From NCBI GenBank assembly GCA_050084985.1, contig JBITNC010000001.1:197532001-197596000 (forward strand): a stretch of DNA of 64,000 bases. Direction: 5' to 3'. The number at the start of each line of letters is the position of its first letter. The stretch's first letter is position 1. The position numbers and the translations under genes were made by a program. Source of the DNA: Nageia nagi. Its lineage: Eukaryota; Pinophyta. Below the pieces are notes generated by a model, which was given only the letters and a program-made list of their open reading frames with translations, had not been told where the DNA came from and searched no databases. Below, one piece after another: positions 1-10,978 of the stretch.

Positions 1-83
1 TCCATTCTTGTTTCAAGGCGGTGATTCCAGTGTTCAAGTCAACTTGCTTTTTGATATCTTCAACTGTCAAATTAGCAGCCTTG
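1..83 (-). pseudogene. Piece of an uncharacterised coiled-coil coding region, cut by element A
   Basis: Read on the minus strand these bases are open in one frame (AANLTVEDIKKQVDLN then GITALKQEW). The same frame continues from 12347 upward, on the other side of element A, once the duplicated CCTTG is allowed for. The fragment is rich in E, K, Q and L, as in a coiled coil. It is the downstream part of the coding region described at 12347-14842 and runs off the window start. I do not recognise the protein. Confidence 0.55.
79..83. repeat. Target-site duplication CCTTG (left copy), element A
   Basis: CCTTG directly before the TGTGACG start of the 5' LTR of element A. It matches CCTTG at 12347-12351 directly after the CATCACA end of the 3' LTR, so the two ends belong to one insertion. 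Confidence 0.85.
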
Positions 84-745
84 TGTGACGTCCCATTTGG
101 ACCATTGACAAAATGTGTCATGGTCACTTTGTAATCTAGTGTTTGTTTATAATCATGTTGTACATGTGTAACTCAAGCAGGAGCTTATGGTTTGTGGACC
201 CCATTGTGAGCCCAGAAATGGGACATCTCCTCTTGAGTAGTGATGTTGTGTTATATGTATGGGTAATCCCGTATTGTGGGAATCCCAATGTAGTGTTGTG
301 TGTATGGGTAATCTCGGATTGTGGGAATCCCTGTAACATCCCCTTTTAGAAGATAGAGTTCGCCATATGTCTTGGAGAGTTGATATGATTCGTTCTTTGG
401 ATAGGGCATCTCGTGGGCAACGTTTTGACAGGTCACATGAAATGGTTTCATCAAGGGACAAAGGAGTTATGGGCTCTTGAAGTTCGCTAGCCAGACCAGT
501 CTTGCACTTCATGGCCACCCATGGAAATCTATGAACAACTCTATATTGACTCTTTGAAATGTGATGTCCCACTCCTTGGGATGTGTGTATGTTGTGATGT
601 GTATTCAACGCATGTAGCAATAGTAATGGGACCATTTGTCTAAGTTGTGATGCATGATTCCAAGGTGTTCCATATCTAGCCATTGGATTTTGTGATTACG
701 GGTATCCCTAGGCAACATTGGAATAGAGAGGCATACGCATGATTC
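84..745 (+). repeat. 5' LTR of element A, left part
   Basis: Aligns by eye with 10979-11645 of the 3' LTR and stops at GATTC (741-745), where chromovirus B begins. The LTR carries two near-copies of a short motif around GGGTAATCCC...TTGTGGGAATCCC (265-331). Confidence 0.85.
741..745. repeat. Target-site duplication GATTC (left copy), chromovirus B
   Basis: GATTC before LTR start 746 is repeated at 7426-7430 after LTR end 7425. The uninterrupted 3' LTR of element A has a single GATTC at the matching place (11636-11640), confirming the empty site. Confidence 0.9.
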
Positions 746-1407
746 TGTGATGTTCCTTTTATTTTTATTTCTTTATTTCTAGCAAACCCTCAATATAAAA
801 ATGCAGAAATAAATTGCAGCAATAAAATAACTCAGAAATTGCTCATAAAATAACACTAGTATGAGGAGAAATCAGCCAGTATCATATATTAAATATTTCC
901 AAACCAATACAAAGCTGGAATGGACAAATGGAATACTCACGAAACTAAAAATGTAGATACAAACTTTCCAAACTGAGTGAATCCCTCCACAAAAGAAATG
1001 CCACGAACCACTCACAGATGCCTCTTTTTGTATTTTTTGATATTTTAGGGCAATAACACCTTCAATGATATTGCCAAGCCCCCAACCATGCACCTCCAAT
1101 GCACTATGGGAATGAGCAAGACCTGCAATCTCAACTCATGGAAACTCTAGGGTTTCAATATTCAATTCTCATATCACATAACATGCTCCAAATGAGATGC
1201 TACTTTCTTTTATAGAATGAGGTTCTAATTTGGAGTTGACATCTCCTAACCCTAAAATCACTTAAAGTACCTTATTACAAAAAATAAAAATATAAAACAT
1301 AAATAAACACAACTTAAGTTATGTCTCTTAGTCACATGAACCCTTTTTCCACTTTTATAATTAAGTGTAGGAGACATTTACAAAATATTTATTTTTGGAA
1401 CATTACA
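746..1407 (-). repeat. 3' LTR of chromovirus B
   Basis: 662 bp with TGTGATG and TTACA ends. The coding frame of the chromodomain part runs about 19 bases into it, stopping at 1389, as is usual where the purine tract lies inside the end of pol. Confidence 0.92.
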
Positions 1408-1799
1408 AGTCCACCCTCCTCAAATTGCTTGTCCTCAAGCAAAGTCAAAGTTGGATCATCTAAAATTTCTGCACCTTCCCAAGTAGCATCCTCCATAGGC
1501 AAGTTCTTCCACTTCACAAGATATTCTTTGATAGTCCTACTCCTAAGTTTTTTCTCCCTTGTCTCAAGGATCAATTCAGGTTCAAGAATGAGCTTTCCTT
1601 CATCATCAAGAGGTGGCAAATCTGAAGATGGCTGAACATGTTGGCCTAAAGCCTTTTTCAAGCAAGAAACATGAAAAACATTGTGTATCTTACTCTCACT
1701 TGGAAGTTCCAAAGCATATGCAACCTGTCCAACCTTACTAATCACCTTGTAAGGCCCATAGAACTTGGGTTTTAGCTTCTCTGATCCACTCTTCTTCAA
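1389..1799 (-). pseudogene. Integrase C-terminus and chromodomain of element B
   Basis: This 136-codon stretch begins just after an in-frame TAG (1818-1820). It has the GPYKVISKVGQVAYALELP block of the gypsy integrase C-terminal domain and HNVFHVSCLKK. Near its end is the chromodomain: EYLVKWKNLPMEDATWE, with the aromatic and acidic positions expected in chromovirus chromodomains. In known chromoviruses this module steers integration to particular chromatin; that role is inferred here. The reading frame ends inside the 3' LTR. Confidence 0.88.
1408..1425 (-). promoter_or_regulatory. Polypurine tract of element B
   Basis: On the minus strand the sequence next to the 3' LTR is TTTGAGGAGGGTGGACT, the purine-rich primer expected for plus-strand DNA synthesis. 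It overlaps the last codons of pol. Confidence 0.8.
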
Positions 1800-1817
1800 T
1801 GTGGACTGTTTGTAGGG

Positions 1818-2603
1818 CTACAACCTAACATAAACCAAGTCACCCACCTCAAATGAACGCTCACTACGTTGTTGATCTGCATACTTCTTCTGCTGATTTT
1901 GTGCCATAAGAATATTATCCTTCAAAGCATTAAGAATAGCTTGATTTTCTGCTGCAAAGTCTCTAGCTTTTTGGACCTTTGAATCACCATAAATCGGATC
2001 TGAAAAGTGTGGTGCATCATAACCATAAAGTGCTTTGAATGGAGACATTTTTATGGACATATGATAAGTAGAATTGTAGCAGTATTCACCAAGGTGCAGC
2101 CATTTAACCCATGCACTTTGCTGACTTGAAACATAATTTCTCAAATACCCTTCAAGCCATTTGTTAACAATTTCAGTTTGCCCATCAATTTGGGGATGGT
2201 AGCTAGTACTAGGAGTCAATTTAGTACCACATAGCTTAAACAATTCTTGCCAAAACATGCTCAAAAATCTTTTATCCCTATCACTCACAATGGATCTAGG
2301 CAAACCATGCAATCTAAAAACTTCTTTAAAAAACAAATCAGCAACTTGTATGGCTGTATAAGTTGCTGAAATGGCATAGAAATGAGCAAATTTTGTCAAT
2401 CTATCAACAACAACGAATATGCAATCCTTCATGTATACCTTGGGCAAACCAGTAATGAAATCCATGGAGATACTTTCCCATTTCTGATTGGGAATAGGAA
2501 GTGGCTGAAGTAAACCAGCTGAAAATTCATGTTCTCCCTTATTTTCTTGGCAAATAACACATTCCTGAACATGCAAAAAAACATCTCTTTCAAACCCTTC
2601 CAA
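1818..2603 (-). pseudogene. Integrase catalytic core of element B
   Basis: Carries the CC half of the HHCC zinc finger (QECVICQENK), then the retroviral-type core with three acidic residues: SMDFITGLPK, VSDRDKRFLS and the glutamate in GQTEIVNKW, spaced as in D,D-35-E integrases. It joins to the upstream RNase H and HH half through a frameshift near 2595-2605. It ends in an in-frame TAG at 1818-1820 where relatives read through, most simply a CAG to TAG change. Confidence 0.92.
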
Positions 2604-3826
2604 TAGAATCTTTCTCTAACCTGTTTGTAAGTCTTGTAGAAGCCTGGATGGCCTACAAGTGGAGCATCATGCATGGCTATCATTAAAGTTTGTTTTAACT
2701 TTGATTCAGGTACTAAAAACACTCTTCCCTTGCAGAAAATCAGTCCTTCTTTATGGCTGAACCTATCATCTTCAACTTGCCCATTTATTAGTTTAGAGCA
2801 AAAATCATTCTTCGCATATTCAGCCATAATTTTTACTTTCCAATCAGCAGAAATAATGGAAAGAGAATGAAAAGTAGGGTGCCTAGAAAGTGCATCAGCT
2901 GCTGAATTCTTCTTGCCCTTTACAAATTCAATTTCAAAATCATATGATTGCAACTTTGTTACCCATTTTTGTTGTCTTTCATTTAGTTCAGCTTGTCCCA
3001 AGAAGTATTTCAAACTGTTATGATCAATTTTGACCACAAACTTGCCACACACCAAGTATTGCTTGAATTTGGTCAACGCATGCATGATAGCTAGCATCTC
3101 TTTATCATAGATGCTGAAAGTTTTCTCCACATTTGAGAGCTTTCTACTCTCATAGGCAATGGGGCATCCTTGTTGCATAAGTACAGCTCCAACTCCAGCA
3201 CCTGAAGCATCACAAGCAATAGTAAAAGCAACAGAAAAATCAGGAATAGCAAGTAAAGGAGTGGAAGTCATTACATCCTTCAACTTTAGAAAACTTAGAA
3301 GAGCCTCATTGGACCATGAAAAAGCCCCTTTCTTAGTCAATTCAGTAAGGGGAGCAGCCAAAGATGAAAACCCCTTAATGAACCTCCCGTAGTAACTGCA
3401 TAATCCCACAAAACCTCTCAATTCTGTTAGGTTGGATGGTATAGGCCATCTTTGTACAGTTGAAACTTTAGCTTGATCAACTTTCACCCCATCTTTGCAG
3501 ATAATATGCCCCAAGTACAAAATTTCAGTCATAGCAAATTCACACTTAGATTCTTTTGCATAAAACTCTTGCTGTCCTAAAATGCTCAAAACTGAATCTA
3601 AATGTTGTAAATGATCATCCCAATTTTTGCTATATACCAAAATATCATCAAAAAATACCAAGACAAAGCGCCTCAAATGCTGACTGAAAATTTGATTCAT
3701 GGCTGATTGAAAAGTGGCAGGTGCATTAGTCAATCCAAAAGGCATAACCATAAACTCATAGTGTCCACAATGGCATCTAAATGTTGTTTTATACACATCC
3801 TCATCCTTCATACGAATTTGATGATA
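2600..3826 (-). pseudogene. Reverse transcriptase palm, RNase H and integrase zinc finger of element B
   Basis: After an in-frame TGA (3827-3829) the frame continues with MPFGLTNAPATFQ and the catalytic FFDDILVYS of the gypsy reverse transcriptase. The thumb/connection follows with FVGLCSYYGRFIKGFS. RNase H follows with IACDASGAGVGAVL and a CALTKFKQYL-like helix region. Next are DALSRHP and the HH half of the integrase zinc finger (LVGHPGFYKTYKQV). The domain order and motif spacing are normal for gypsy pol. The break near 2600 throws the frame off just as the CC half of the zinc finger begins. Confidence 0.93.
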
Positions 3827-5043
3827 TCATGATCTAAGATCAATTTTTGAAAAATACTTAGCCCCATGTAACTCATCTATCAATTCATCAACTCTAGGAA
3901 TAGGATATCTATTTTTTATGGTTTTTTTATTCAATGCCCTATAATCAATGCACATTCTCATAGTTCCATCCTTCTTTTTCACTAAAACAACAGGTGAGGC
4001 AAAAGGACTACAACTAGGTCTAATGTGTCCACTTTCAAGCAATTCAGCAATTGTTTTATCAATCTCATCTTTAAAAACCTTTGGATGCCTATAAGGTTTT
4101 ATTATAACAGGTTTACTATTTGCTTCCAATTCAATAACATGCTGAAAACCTCTACTAGGTGGCAAACCTTTAGGTAGGTCAAAAAATACCTTAAGATGTT
4201 TTTGTAGCAAACCTTGAATTTGAGGATGATAGGTGGTTGATTTTTTCCCTTCTGTACTGAAAATTGCAGCTGCCCATTCAATGTCTCTATGCCTCATCAT
4301 TCTCTCCATTCTTTTGCAAGAGACATCCAAAATTTTGCAAGAATCTTTTGGCCCATTTTCCTTTATTCCTTGCAACACCACATCTTTCCCTTCAAGCACA
4401 AATTTCAGTTCTAATTTTTGATAATTAGTAACATAATCACCAAGTGAATATAACCATTGCACACCCAAAACCATATGTTGAATGCCTCCTAAGGGAAAAA
4501 CAAAGAATTGCTCATCTACTTCCATGTTGCCAAAATTAATTTTTATGTTTCTTACCACTTTGTTGCAAGTGATAAGATCACCATTGCCAATAGCAACACT
4601 AAAACCAGAAATGATAGCTGTAGGAAGATTCTTTCTAGTGGCAAACTTCTCATCAACAAAATTGTAAGTAGCACCACCATCTATTAAAACAATAACCTTC
4701 TCATCAAAAGATCTACCTGGTACTTTAATAGTGCGAAACTTATTCAACCCACTCAAAGTGGCTAGGGAACCTTCAGGAACTTCCTCATACTCCCTTTGTG
4801 CTTCCTCTTCCAAAGATGTCTCATCTGCCTCATAAAAATCAAAATTATCAGAATCAGAATCAGAATGTAATTCAATGATTTTCATACCTCCTTCTCTACA
4901 TTTATGACCTCTTTGCCAAGGAGACTTGCAAATGAAACACTTGTTTTGTTTCCTTAGCTCATCTTTCTCTTCTTGTGTCAAGCGTGGTCCATTTGGGGGC
5001 TTATTAGATGGCTGAAAACCAGATCTGAAACCCTCTCTATGCA
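3827..5043 (-). pseudogene. Gag zinc knuckle, protease and N-terminal reverse transcriptase of element B
   Basis: Begins with a zinc knuckle of the plant gypsy form ([14 protein letters not shown]). An acidic linker follows, then the retropepsin site [16 protein letters not shown]. The catalytic Asp is present, but the usual D-S/T-G reads [18 protein letters not shown] is the second protease block. The reverse transcriptase opens with [20 protein letters not shown] and ends at KIDLRS before an in-frame TGA (3827-3829); relatives carry Gly at that place. Confidence 0.9.
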
Positions 5044-6097
5044 TGGGATTCTTGCCATAAAAATTCCTTTCATTTCACCTTGCTGCATGAGATTTCCTGA
5101 TTGTCCATACTGCTGTCCAAAACCTGTTTTCCTAGCTGTAAAATGTGGTCTAACAGATGTGTTATGTGCAACATATTTCTGCCTAGGAGGTAAAACAGAT
5201 TCCAAGTTCAAAGCCCTCTTAATGGCATCATCAAGAGTAACTGGCTCAAAAGCCTTAACTAGCCCTTTCAAGGGTTCCAATAAACCATCCATAAAAAGAA
5301 AAATTACCCTCTTGGGTGATATGTTTTGTACCTGAACTGAAAGTTGCTCAAACTCCTCCACATAGGCATGAATGGATGAAGTTTGCTTCAAAGTGGCAAG
5401 CTCCTTAAAATACTCTTCCACATTCCTTCTTTCAAACCTGTTCAAAACCCTAACACAAAACTCATCAAATGTATCAATATCACTCTGCCCTTGGGTTACT
5501 AACCCATGATGCCACCATAAGTAAGCACTACCCTCAAGGTGAAGTGTAGCAATCTGAACTGCATCAGCTTCAGAAATAGGCTCTAAGGAAAAATAAGTTT
5601 GCAATTTTTGAAGCCATGCCCTAGCTGTGAGACCATATTGACCATTAAATGAGGGAATGGTCACCTTTTGATGCAATAAGGGTTTCTTTTTCTCTTTTTT
5701 AGCCTCAATAACAGATTTACCCACAATCTTCAAATATTTATCAAAAGAAACTGCTGCCTAAAACCTTCAGATTTATTACTATAAGCAGCAAACCATTCAT
5801 CTAATTCATCAGTTACCTCATCTTCCTCTGGTGAAGGTGGTGGAGCAAGAAACATAGGCTTGGATGGCCTAGGCAAGGGAGTATGTGAATTAGATGATGA
5901 CTCATGCCCATTGTTGTTTTTCCCCTTTCTCCTTCCCTCCTTGTGCCATTTGGCTTGCCCAAAGCTGCCCTCAATTCTTGCTGATTTGTCTCTTGTAAGG
6001 ACACCATTCTTTGCAGCATGTTAAGTAGGGCATCGAACTTTTGCTCAATCCTATCAACTGGCCTTTGGGGCTCCTCATCCTCTGCCCTGTTTGCCAT
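5044..6097 (-). pseudogene. Gag (capsid region) of element B
   Basis: ATG at 6097 gives an N-terminus with a short coiled-coil-like stretch (RIEQKFDALLNMLQRM). After a frameshift between about 5810 and 5740, the capsid region is recognisable: TIPSFNGQYGLTARAWLQKL, AVQIATLHLEGSAYLWW and TFDEFCVRVLNRFE, all typical of plant gypsy gag. A second frameshift in a T-run near 5050 separates it from the zinc knuckle. Gag would form the particle; this copy cannot give one intact product. Confidence 0.88.
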
Positions 6098-6103
6098 TTC
6101 CAA

Positions 6104-6750
6104 AGCAAGTTTGTTTTTCCTAGTAAAATACTAATGAATAGGGGGATGATGCATAAAACCTTATCAAACCTTCAAAAGAATGGAATTTTGAAATACTGAA
6201 AAATTCTTACCACCAAATTTTTTCTGAAAGCCACAAATCTTCAATTTGGCCAAAAGAGTATCCAAATCTGCAATTTTTATTTTCTAATACACATCCCTAA
6301 AAATCCGTGAATCCCCTAAAAATCCGCAATTTTCACCAGGGCATAAATTTTCACCATAGAAAAGCACTTTTTAACATGAATCTGAAATACCCACAAAAAA
6401 TTTCTGAAATCTCTAATTTTTCTGAAAACCCTAATTCAAAGAAAACACAAAACTCCAATTCTGCCTTTTTTTTTTTTACACTGGCTAGAATAATAGATCA
6501 AGACTTTTTGGGCTTGAAAATAGCTTTCAATACTGCAAATTTTTTCTCCCAAACCTAGATGACTTAGTCTAGGAATGCAGATTTCTTAAAAAAATGCCTT
6601 TTTGACTCCGAAAATTGCTTTTAAAATGCAGATCACCCAAATTTCTTCAATACCCAAATGCTGGAAACTGAAGATCTGAATTTTCTGCAAAAACTCTAAC
6701 TCCAAATCTTTGAAAAATGTTAGATCTAACCACAGGCTGGCAAGAACCTG
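6104..6750 (-). other. Leader (5' UTR) of element B, non-coding
   Basis: About 650 bp between gag and the primer-binding site, rich in AAATT and TTTCTGAAA-like words, with no open frame of note. This is the normal place for a packaging/dimerisation leader; no structure was computed. Confidence 0.6.
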
Positions 6751-6762
6751 GCTCTGATACCA
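6751..6762 (-). promoter_or_regulatory. Primer-binding site (initiator Met-tRNA type) of element B
   Basis: Minus strand reads TGGTATCAGAGC, two bases from the LTR boundary. It is complementary to the 3' end of plant initiator methionine tRNA, the usual primer for plant LTR elements. Confidence 0.95.
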
Positions 6763-6764
6763 CT

Positions 6765-7425
6765 TGTGATGTTCCTTTTATTTTTATTTCTTTATTTCTA
6801 GCAAACCCTCAATATAAAAATGCAGAAATAAATTGCAGCAATAAAATAACTCAGAAATTGCTCATAAAATAACACTAGTATGAGGAGAAATCAGCCAGTA
6901 TCATATATTAAATATTTCCAAACTAATACAAAGCTGGAATGGACAAATGGAATACTCACGAAACTAAAAATGTAGATACAAACTTTCCAAACTGAGTGAA
7001 TCCCTCCACAAAAGAAATGCCACGAACCACTCACAGATGCTCTTTTTGTATTTTTGATATTTTAGGGCAATAACACCTTCAATGATATTGCCAAGTCCCC
7101 AACCATGCACCTCCAATGCACTATGGGAATGAGCAAGACCTGCAATCTCAACTCATGGAAACTCTAGGGTTTCAATATTCAATTCTCATATCACATAACA
7201 TGCTCCAAATGAGATGCTCACTTCCTTTTATAAAATGAGGTTCTAATTTGGAGTTGACATCTCCTAACCCTAAAATCACTTAAAGTACCTTATTACAAAA
7301 AATAAAAATATAAAACATAAATAAACACAACTTAAGTTATGTCTTCTAGTCACATGAACCCCTTTTCCACTTTTATAATTAAGTGTAGGAGACATCTACA
7401 AAATATTTATTTTTGGAACATTACA
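6765..7425 (-). repeat. 5' LTR of chromovirus B
   Basis: 661 bp and nearly identical to 746-1407. On the minus strand a TATAAAA sequence at 7226-7232 is a plausible promoter TATA box; the copy in the other LTR has changed there (TTTTATAGAATG on plus). Confidence 0.92.
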
Positions 7426-8133
7426 GATTCCTAGGTGAGATCTAGGAGAGATTATATATTGAGGATGGAGCTCCATGATGAGGTTAGCTATTGATTATAC
7501 TTCTATTACACCTGAACCCGATCGAGCTTGCAAGTCTTGACAATGCCGAGCATTCTTCCTAGGCGATGTCTAGAGGGGTGACAAGGTTGGGAGCCTGGCA
7601 CTCTACGACTTAGGTGGGTCACCTAGTCCATCCGGTGGTGTTTCAAGGGTGAGCTTCTACCTTCAGTGGTTATCTAAGGTTCGAAGAGGCTCCTTCGTAG
7701 GAGAGGATTCAGAGTCTGAGGGAGTTGATCTTTCTTGTGATGTTCGGCTTGTACAAGGGTTTGGAACCCTAGATCTAGATGTCGAGATCCTCATTGTACT
7801 CCATTTTTATTTCATGATATAATATAGCTTGTGTCTCTCTCCATTGTGTTGTTCACTGATGTGTATGTGTTGTCTATTGTATACGGGTGTTGGAAGCTAC
7901 ATGTGTTGTGTTCATATCTGAGGCATTCATTGAGGTGTCAAGTGTTACTATGTGCCCTAGAGGGCTGACGTTAGGGTTTAGGGGTTTCTTGGAGGCCTTG
8001 GGAGGCTCACATTTGCATTGTGGAGTGTTAGGGTGCCCTAAGGGCCCAACATAGGTGTGCTAGCTTCATTTGTTGAGGGTTTGAGTTACATAGTTGGAGT
8101 TGTTTGTACTGAGAGTGATTTTAGATCGTCAAA
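7426..8133 (+). repeat. 5' LTR of element A, right part
   Basis: Starts with the duplicated GATTC and aligns by eye with 11636-12346. It holds the AT-rich GAGATTATATATTGA block (7446-7460), a possible TATA region, and the stretch about CCATCCGGTGGTGTT...GTAGGAGAGGATTC that recurs in every A-family LTR of the window. The last three bases read AAA rather than ACA. Confidence 0.85.
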
Positions 8134-8135
8134 AG

Positions 8136-8147
8136 TGGTATCAGAGC
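8136..8147 (+). promoter_or_regulatory. Primer-binding site of element A
   Basis: TGGTATCAGAGC on the plus strand, two bases after the 5' LTR end, with further pairing (CTG) beyond. It sets the element's orientation as plus and has the same spacing as in element B. Confidence 0.92.
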
Positions 8148-8824
8148 CTGAATCTTACCAGCCTGAGGGAATGGAGGGCCAATCTATGGTTACCGTGAAG
8201 AAGTCAGAATATGGACCAAAGGTGTTTCGACACTTGCTCCGTAGATTTGAGGAGGAAAAGACTCCCATGGAGGATAGACGAAAGCTTATTTGGTATCTGG
8301 GTGAAAGGCATGCGGATAGGATGTGCAAAAGAAGGGAAGGCCATGCCTACCTAGACCTGATCCAGCACATAAGACGCCACCACGAATTGAGATCTTGCTC
8401 CAGATCTATCGTGGGATGACTGAAGGGTTTCAGAAGGATGTCACTTTTCATGTGTATCAAGACTTGGCAATGGAGTGAACACATGGGACGGAAACATCAT
8501 TGGGGAGATCGGGACCAGCCCAACCCCAACATCCGATCCAGAGGAGGGTTTCAAGGAGGATGCAACCCTGGATATGAAGAAGAAAGCCGAACAAGAGATA
8601 GCACCCCGATCCAGTGCCACAAGCCACAAACTGGAAGCAATTACGGAAGTGATCTCGGCGAAGAAAGTGGATGCTATAATCCAGAAGGGAGCTATTGAGG
8701 GGGTATGCATCTTCACATTGGCCAAGGGAGGCAAAGAAGCATTCGTCCGAGATCCAAGGCATTTTGGGTCAATATCCGAACGTGTTTAAGGATAATACCT
8801 TGGATAAGAAAGAAAAGACAGAAG

Positions 8825-9340
8825 GAGAAGCCACGTTGCAGCCTGAGGAGCCAGGAGGGGCCACGTTTGTCATGGAGGAGTCCCCACACCCACGTTGCAT
8901 CTCGAAGATCTTGGACGGGGGAGGTCAAGGATGGAAGAGCTCCTATGCCCTACGTTGCAGTTTGTGGAGCATGGAGTGTGCACAGTTGGATCGGAGGAGC
9001 TAGCACCTACCACGTTGAGTCCTTGGGAGCTTGAAGGCCCCACGTTAGAGCTAGAGGAGCTTAGGGAGCCCACGTTGAGCCTTTGGAGGCTTGGGCACCC
9101 CATGTCATAATTAGAGGAGGTGGAGATTGCCACAGTGAGCCTCAATAGGCTTATGGGATCCACGTTGGATGGAGGAGCCGAAGATGCTGTGGAGAGTCCT
9201 TGGGGTCTTGGATACCCAACGCTTAGGACGGGGTTGATAACACCTCTCAAATGGAGCTTTGGGAGACTTGGACACCTTGCATTGGACCTTGAGGAGAGTA
9301 GGAATATCACGTTGAGCTGCGGAGAGAGATTCATGAGTCG
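8825..9340 (+). repeat. Degenerate short repeats around CACGTTG / GGAGCTTGG
   Basis: CACGTT(G/A) occurs about eight times, usually preceded by CC and followed within 10-30 bases by GAGG, GGAGCTT or GGAGGCTTGG (for example at 8832, 8890, 9011, 9040, 9070, 9159 and 9308). Spacing is irregular, roughly 30-90 bp. Similar wording occurs inside A-family LTRs. It may be an old minisatellite; no function is evident. Confidence 0.6.
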
Positions 9341-9871
9341 AGACTCTTGGAGAGTTTGGACACCATGGATCCATAGGGATCTTAGCTTGGAGAATGAGCT
9401 CCTTGCTCTTGGAAGGTATGACTTGTTCTTCAATATAGCTTTGTTGATCACTAATCTTGTTCTTGGCATGAACAATTGCATATAGAAAAGAAGAGAGTCT
9501 GTTGATAGCTACATCACTTGCACGTCCATTGGAGGATCCCCTCTTACAGTAACAGTTCGCAAGGAGATTCTTGTAGCCATGAGTGTGGAACGTTGTGTTC
9601 CAAATGACCATATGAGGTGTTGGAGGTATGCATGGTCCGTCCGTTCAACCTTGTTGGTTTCAGATCTCACTTTGGAAGACAAAGGCTTTGACAATGTCAC
9701 AATGAGAGTGATCATAGTATCATTAGCTATCATTGTTGGGAGGGCTATTGTTGCAGTGTTTCTAGTCACAGTTGACATGATGATGTGGGCTGCATATGAT
9801 GGTATGTTGACTGATAAAGTCAAGGTTGCATTTGATATTGCTGTCCACTCATTACGGGCTGTAATGATGTT

Positions 9872-10864
9872 ATGGTTGTTGCAAGAGAAGGAGCAAACAC
9901 TAATGTTGTCATACACAGGACTGATTCGTTTGATGAATTTGAAGCTGCTGTTCACATAGGGAAGGCTGCGTTTGTTGACACTCTTGGGGCTGCACTTGGA
10001 AGTGTATTGGTTTCTAAGGTGAAGGAGGCTATTAATGCATCATCTTGTGACAGTTTGAGGGCTACCAATCACTTACTATGGGCTGCACATGTTAGGGTGT
10101 TGGCTGATGATGATAAGGGAACAACTATGGCATTTCTGGAGGATTTCATTCATGCCTTAGGAGCTGCACTTGATGACATGTTGGTTGCGTCTGATTGGAC
10201 TGTGTGTGAAGCCACATCTGCCAATTGTTTGAAGGCTGCAATTGACGTCATAATGACTGCTGCATTTTCCAAGAATGAAGAGGTTGCTGTTGTCACAAGC
10301 TGGAATGTGATCCCCATGAAGATTGAGACGGTTGTTAAGACTAGAATGGAAATAACACTTGAGCAATGCATAGGGGCTGCTGTTGTGATTTCAGAGGCTG
10401 ATTTAGGACCTGCTGTTAACACATCATTGAAGACTTCATGGACTGCATATCCTACAAATTTTGGGATTGTATTCATGCCACTTCTTGAGGGCAGTGTGAT
10501 GACAAAGTTGATGTTGGAGAAGAGGGTTGTTTTGATGATGCATGGGACTATCCTTGCATATCTTGATTCGAGAGTTGTCTTGAATGAGTTGAGAACTGAG
10601 ATTGATGTCTCTTTGATTGTTGTTAGTAGCTGTACTATTACTGTGTGCCGTGATGATGGATTGAGGATTGTTAGCTTTGATTTGATGGCATTCCTAGACA
10701 CCATTGAAGACTTGACGTTGGCAACCATGAGCACGTGTTCGCACAGTGATTGGGGAGTCTTGAGGACTAATGATAAGTCATTGTATGCTGACTTTTGGAG
10801 GGCTATTGAGCACACCCTTGAGGCTGAGTTTGTTGATCTTGATGTAGTTTCAATGGATACATGA
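9872..10864 (+). other. 330-codon open frame in element A, doubtful as a gene
   Basis: Opens with MVVAREGANTNVVIHRTDSF and closes with a stop after VVSMDT. It is rich in Ala, Val, Leu, Ile and Asp, with recurring GAAL-like patches, but has no zinc knuckle, catalytic motif, signal peptide or clear membrane segment. The opposite strand is also open for 290 codons over much of the same region (10150-11022), which suggests low stop-codon density from composition rather than selection. I do not recognise it. Confidence 0.25.
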
Positions 10865-10964
10865 TGATATTGTCTTGGCACCCTTGGAGCATGATGTGTT
10901 CTATTCTTTGAGGTGGCTTTGGGATGCTGGATTGTATTGTAGTTGCTTGAGGGCAAGCAATCCC

Positions 10965-10978
10965 AGGAGGGGAGGCTT
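10965..10978 (+). promoter_or_regulatory. Polypurine tract of element A
   Basis: AGGAGGGGAGGCTT directly before the TGTGATG start of the 3' LTR. The related element at 20034-20047 has GAGAGGGGAGGCTT in the same place. Confidence 0.85.

Larger units (their letters stand above)
746..7425 (-). mobile_element. Element B: full-length Ty3/gypsy chromovirus, now defective
   Basis: Two LTRs of about 660 bp (746-1407 and 6765-7425) start TGTGATGTTCC and end GGAACATTACA and differ at roughly a dozen places by eye. On the minus strand the order is 5' LTR, primer-binding site, gag, protease, reverse transcriptase, RNase H, integrase, chromodomain, purine tract, 3' LTR. Integrase after RNase H plus a C-terminal chromodomain define the chromovirus branch of Ty3/gypsy. 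The coding region is broken by frameshifts near 5050, 5740-5810 and 2600 and by in-frame stops at 3827-3829 and 1818-1820. It is an insertion into the 5' LTR of element A. Confidence 0.95.
8148..10964 (+). other. Interior of element A, no recognisable gag-pol
   Basis: About 2.8 kb between primer site and purine tract. The first 270 bases are open (KVFRHLLRRFEEEKTPMEDR, then IWYLGERHADRMCKRREG). The stretch has no zinc knuckle and no match I recognise; it could be the relic of a gag N-terminus. From 8820 the region is built from degenerate CACGTTG-containing repeats. From about 9760 it is rich in GTTG, GCTGCA and GATGAT words. Its 3' end (about 10800-10978) recurs at 19890-20047 in another element, so the interior is shared within a family rather than random. 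Confidence 0.6.

Noticed and set aside
8441-9611. Several overlapping 70-200 codon open frames on both strands
   Set aside because: They mirror each other through the CACGTTG/GGAG repeats and encode no recognisable domain.
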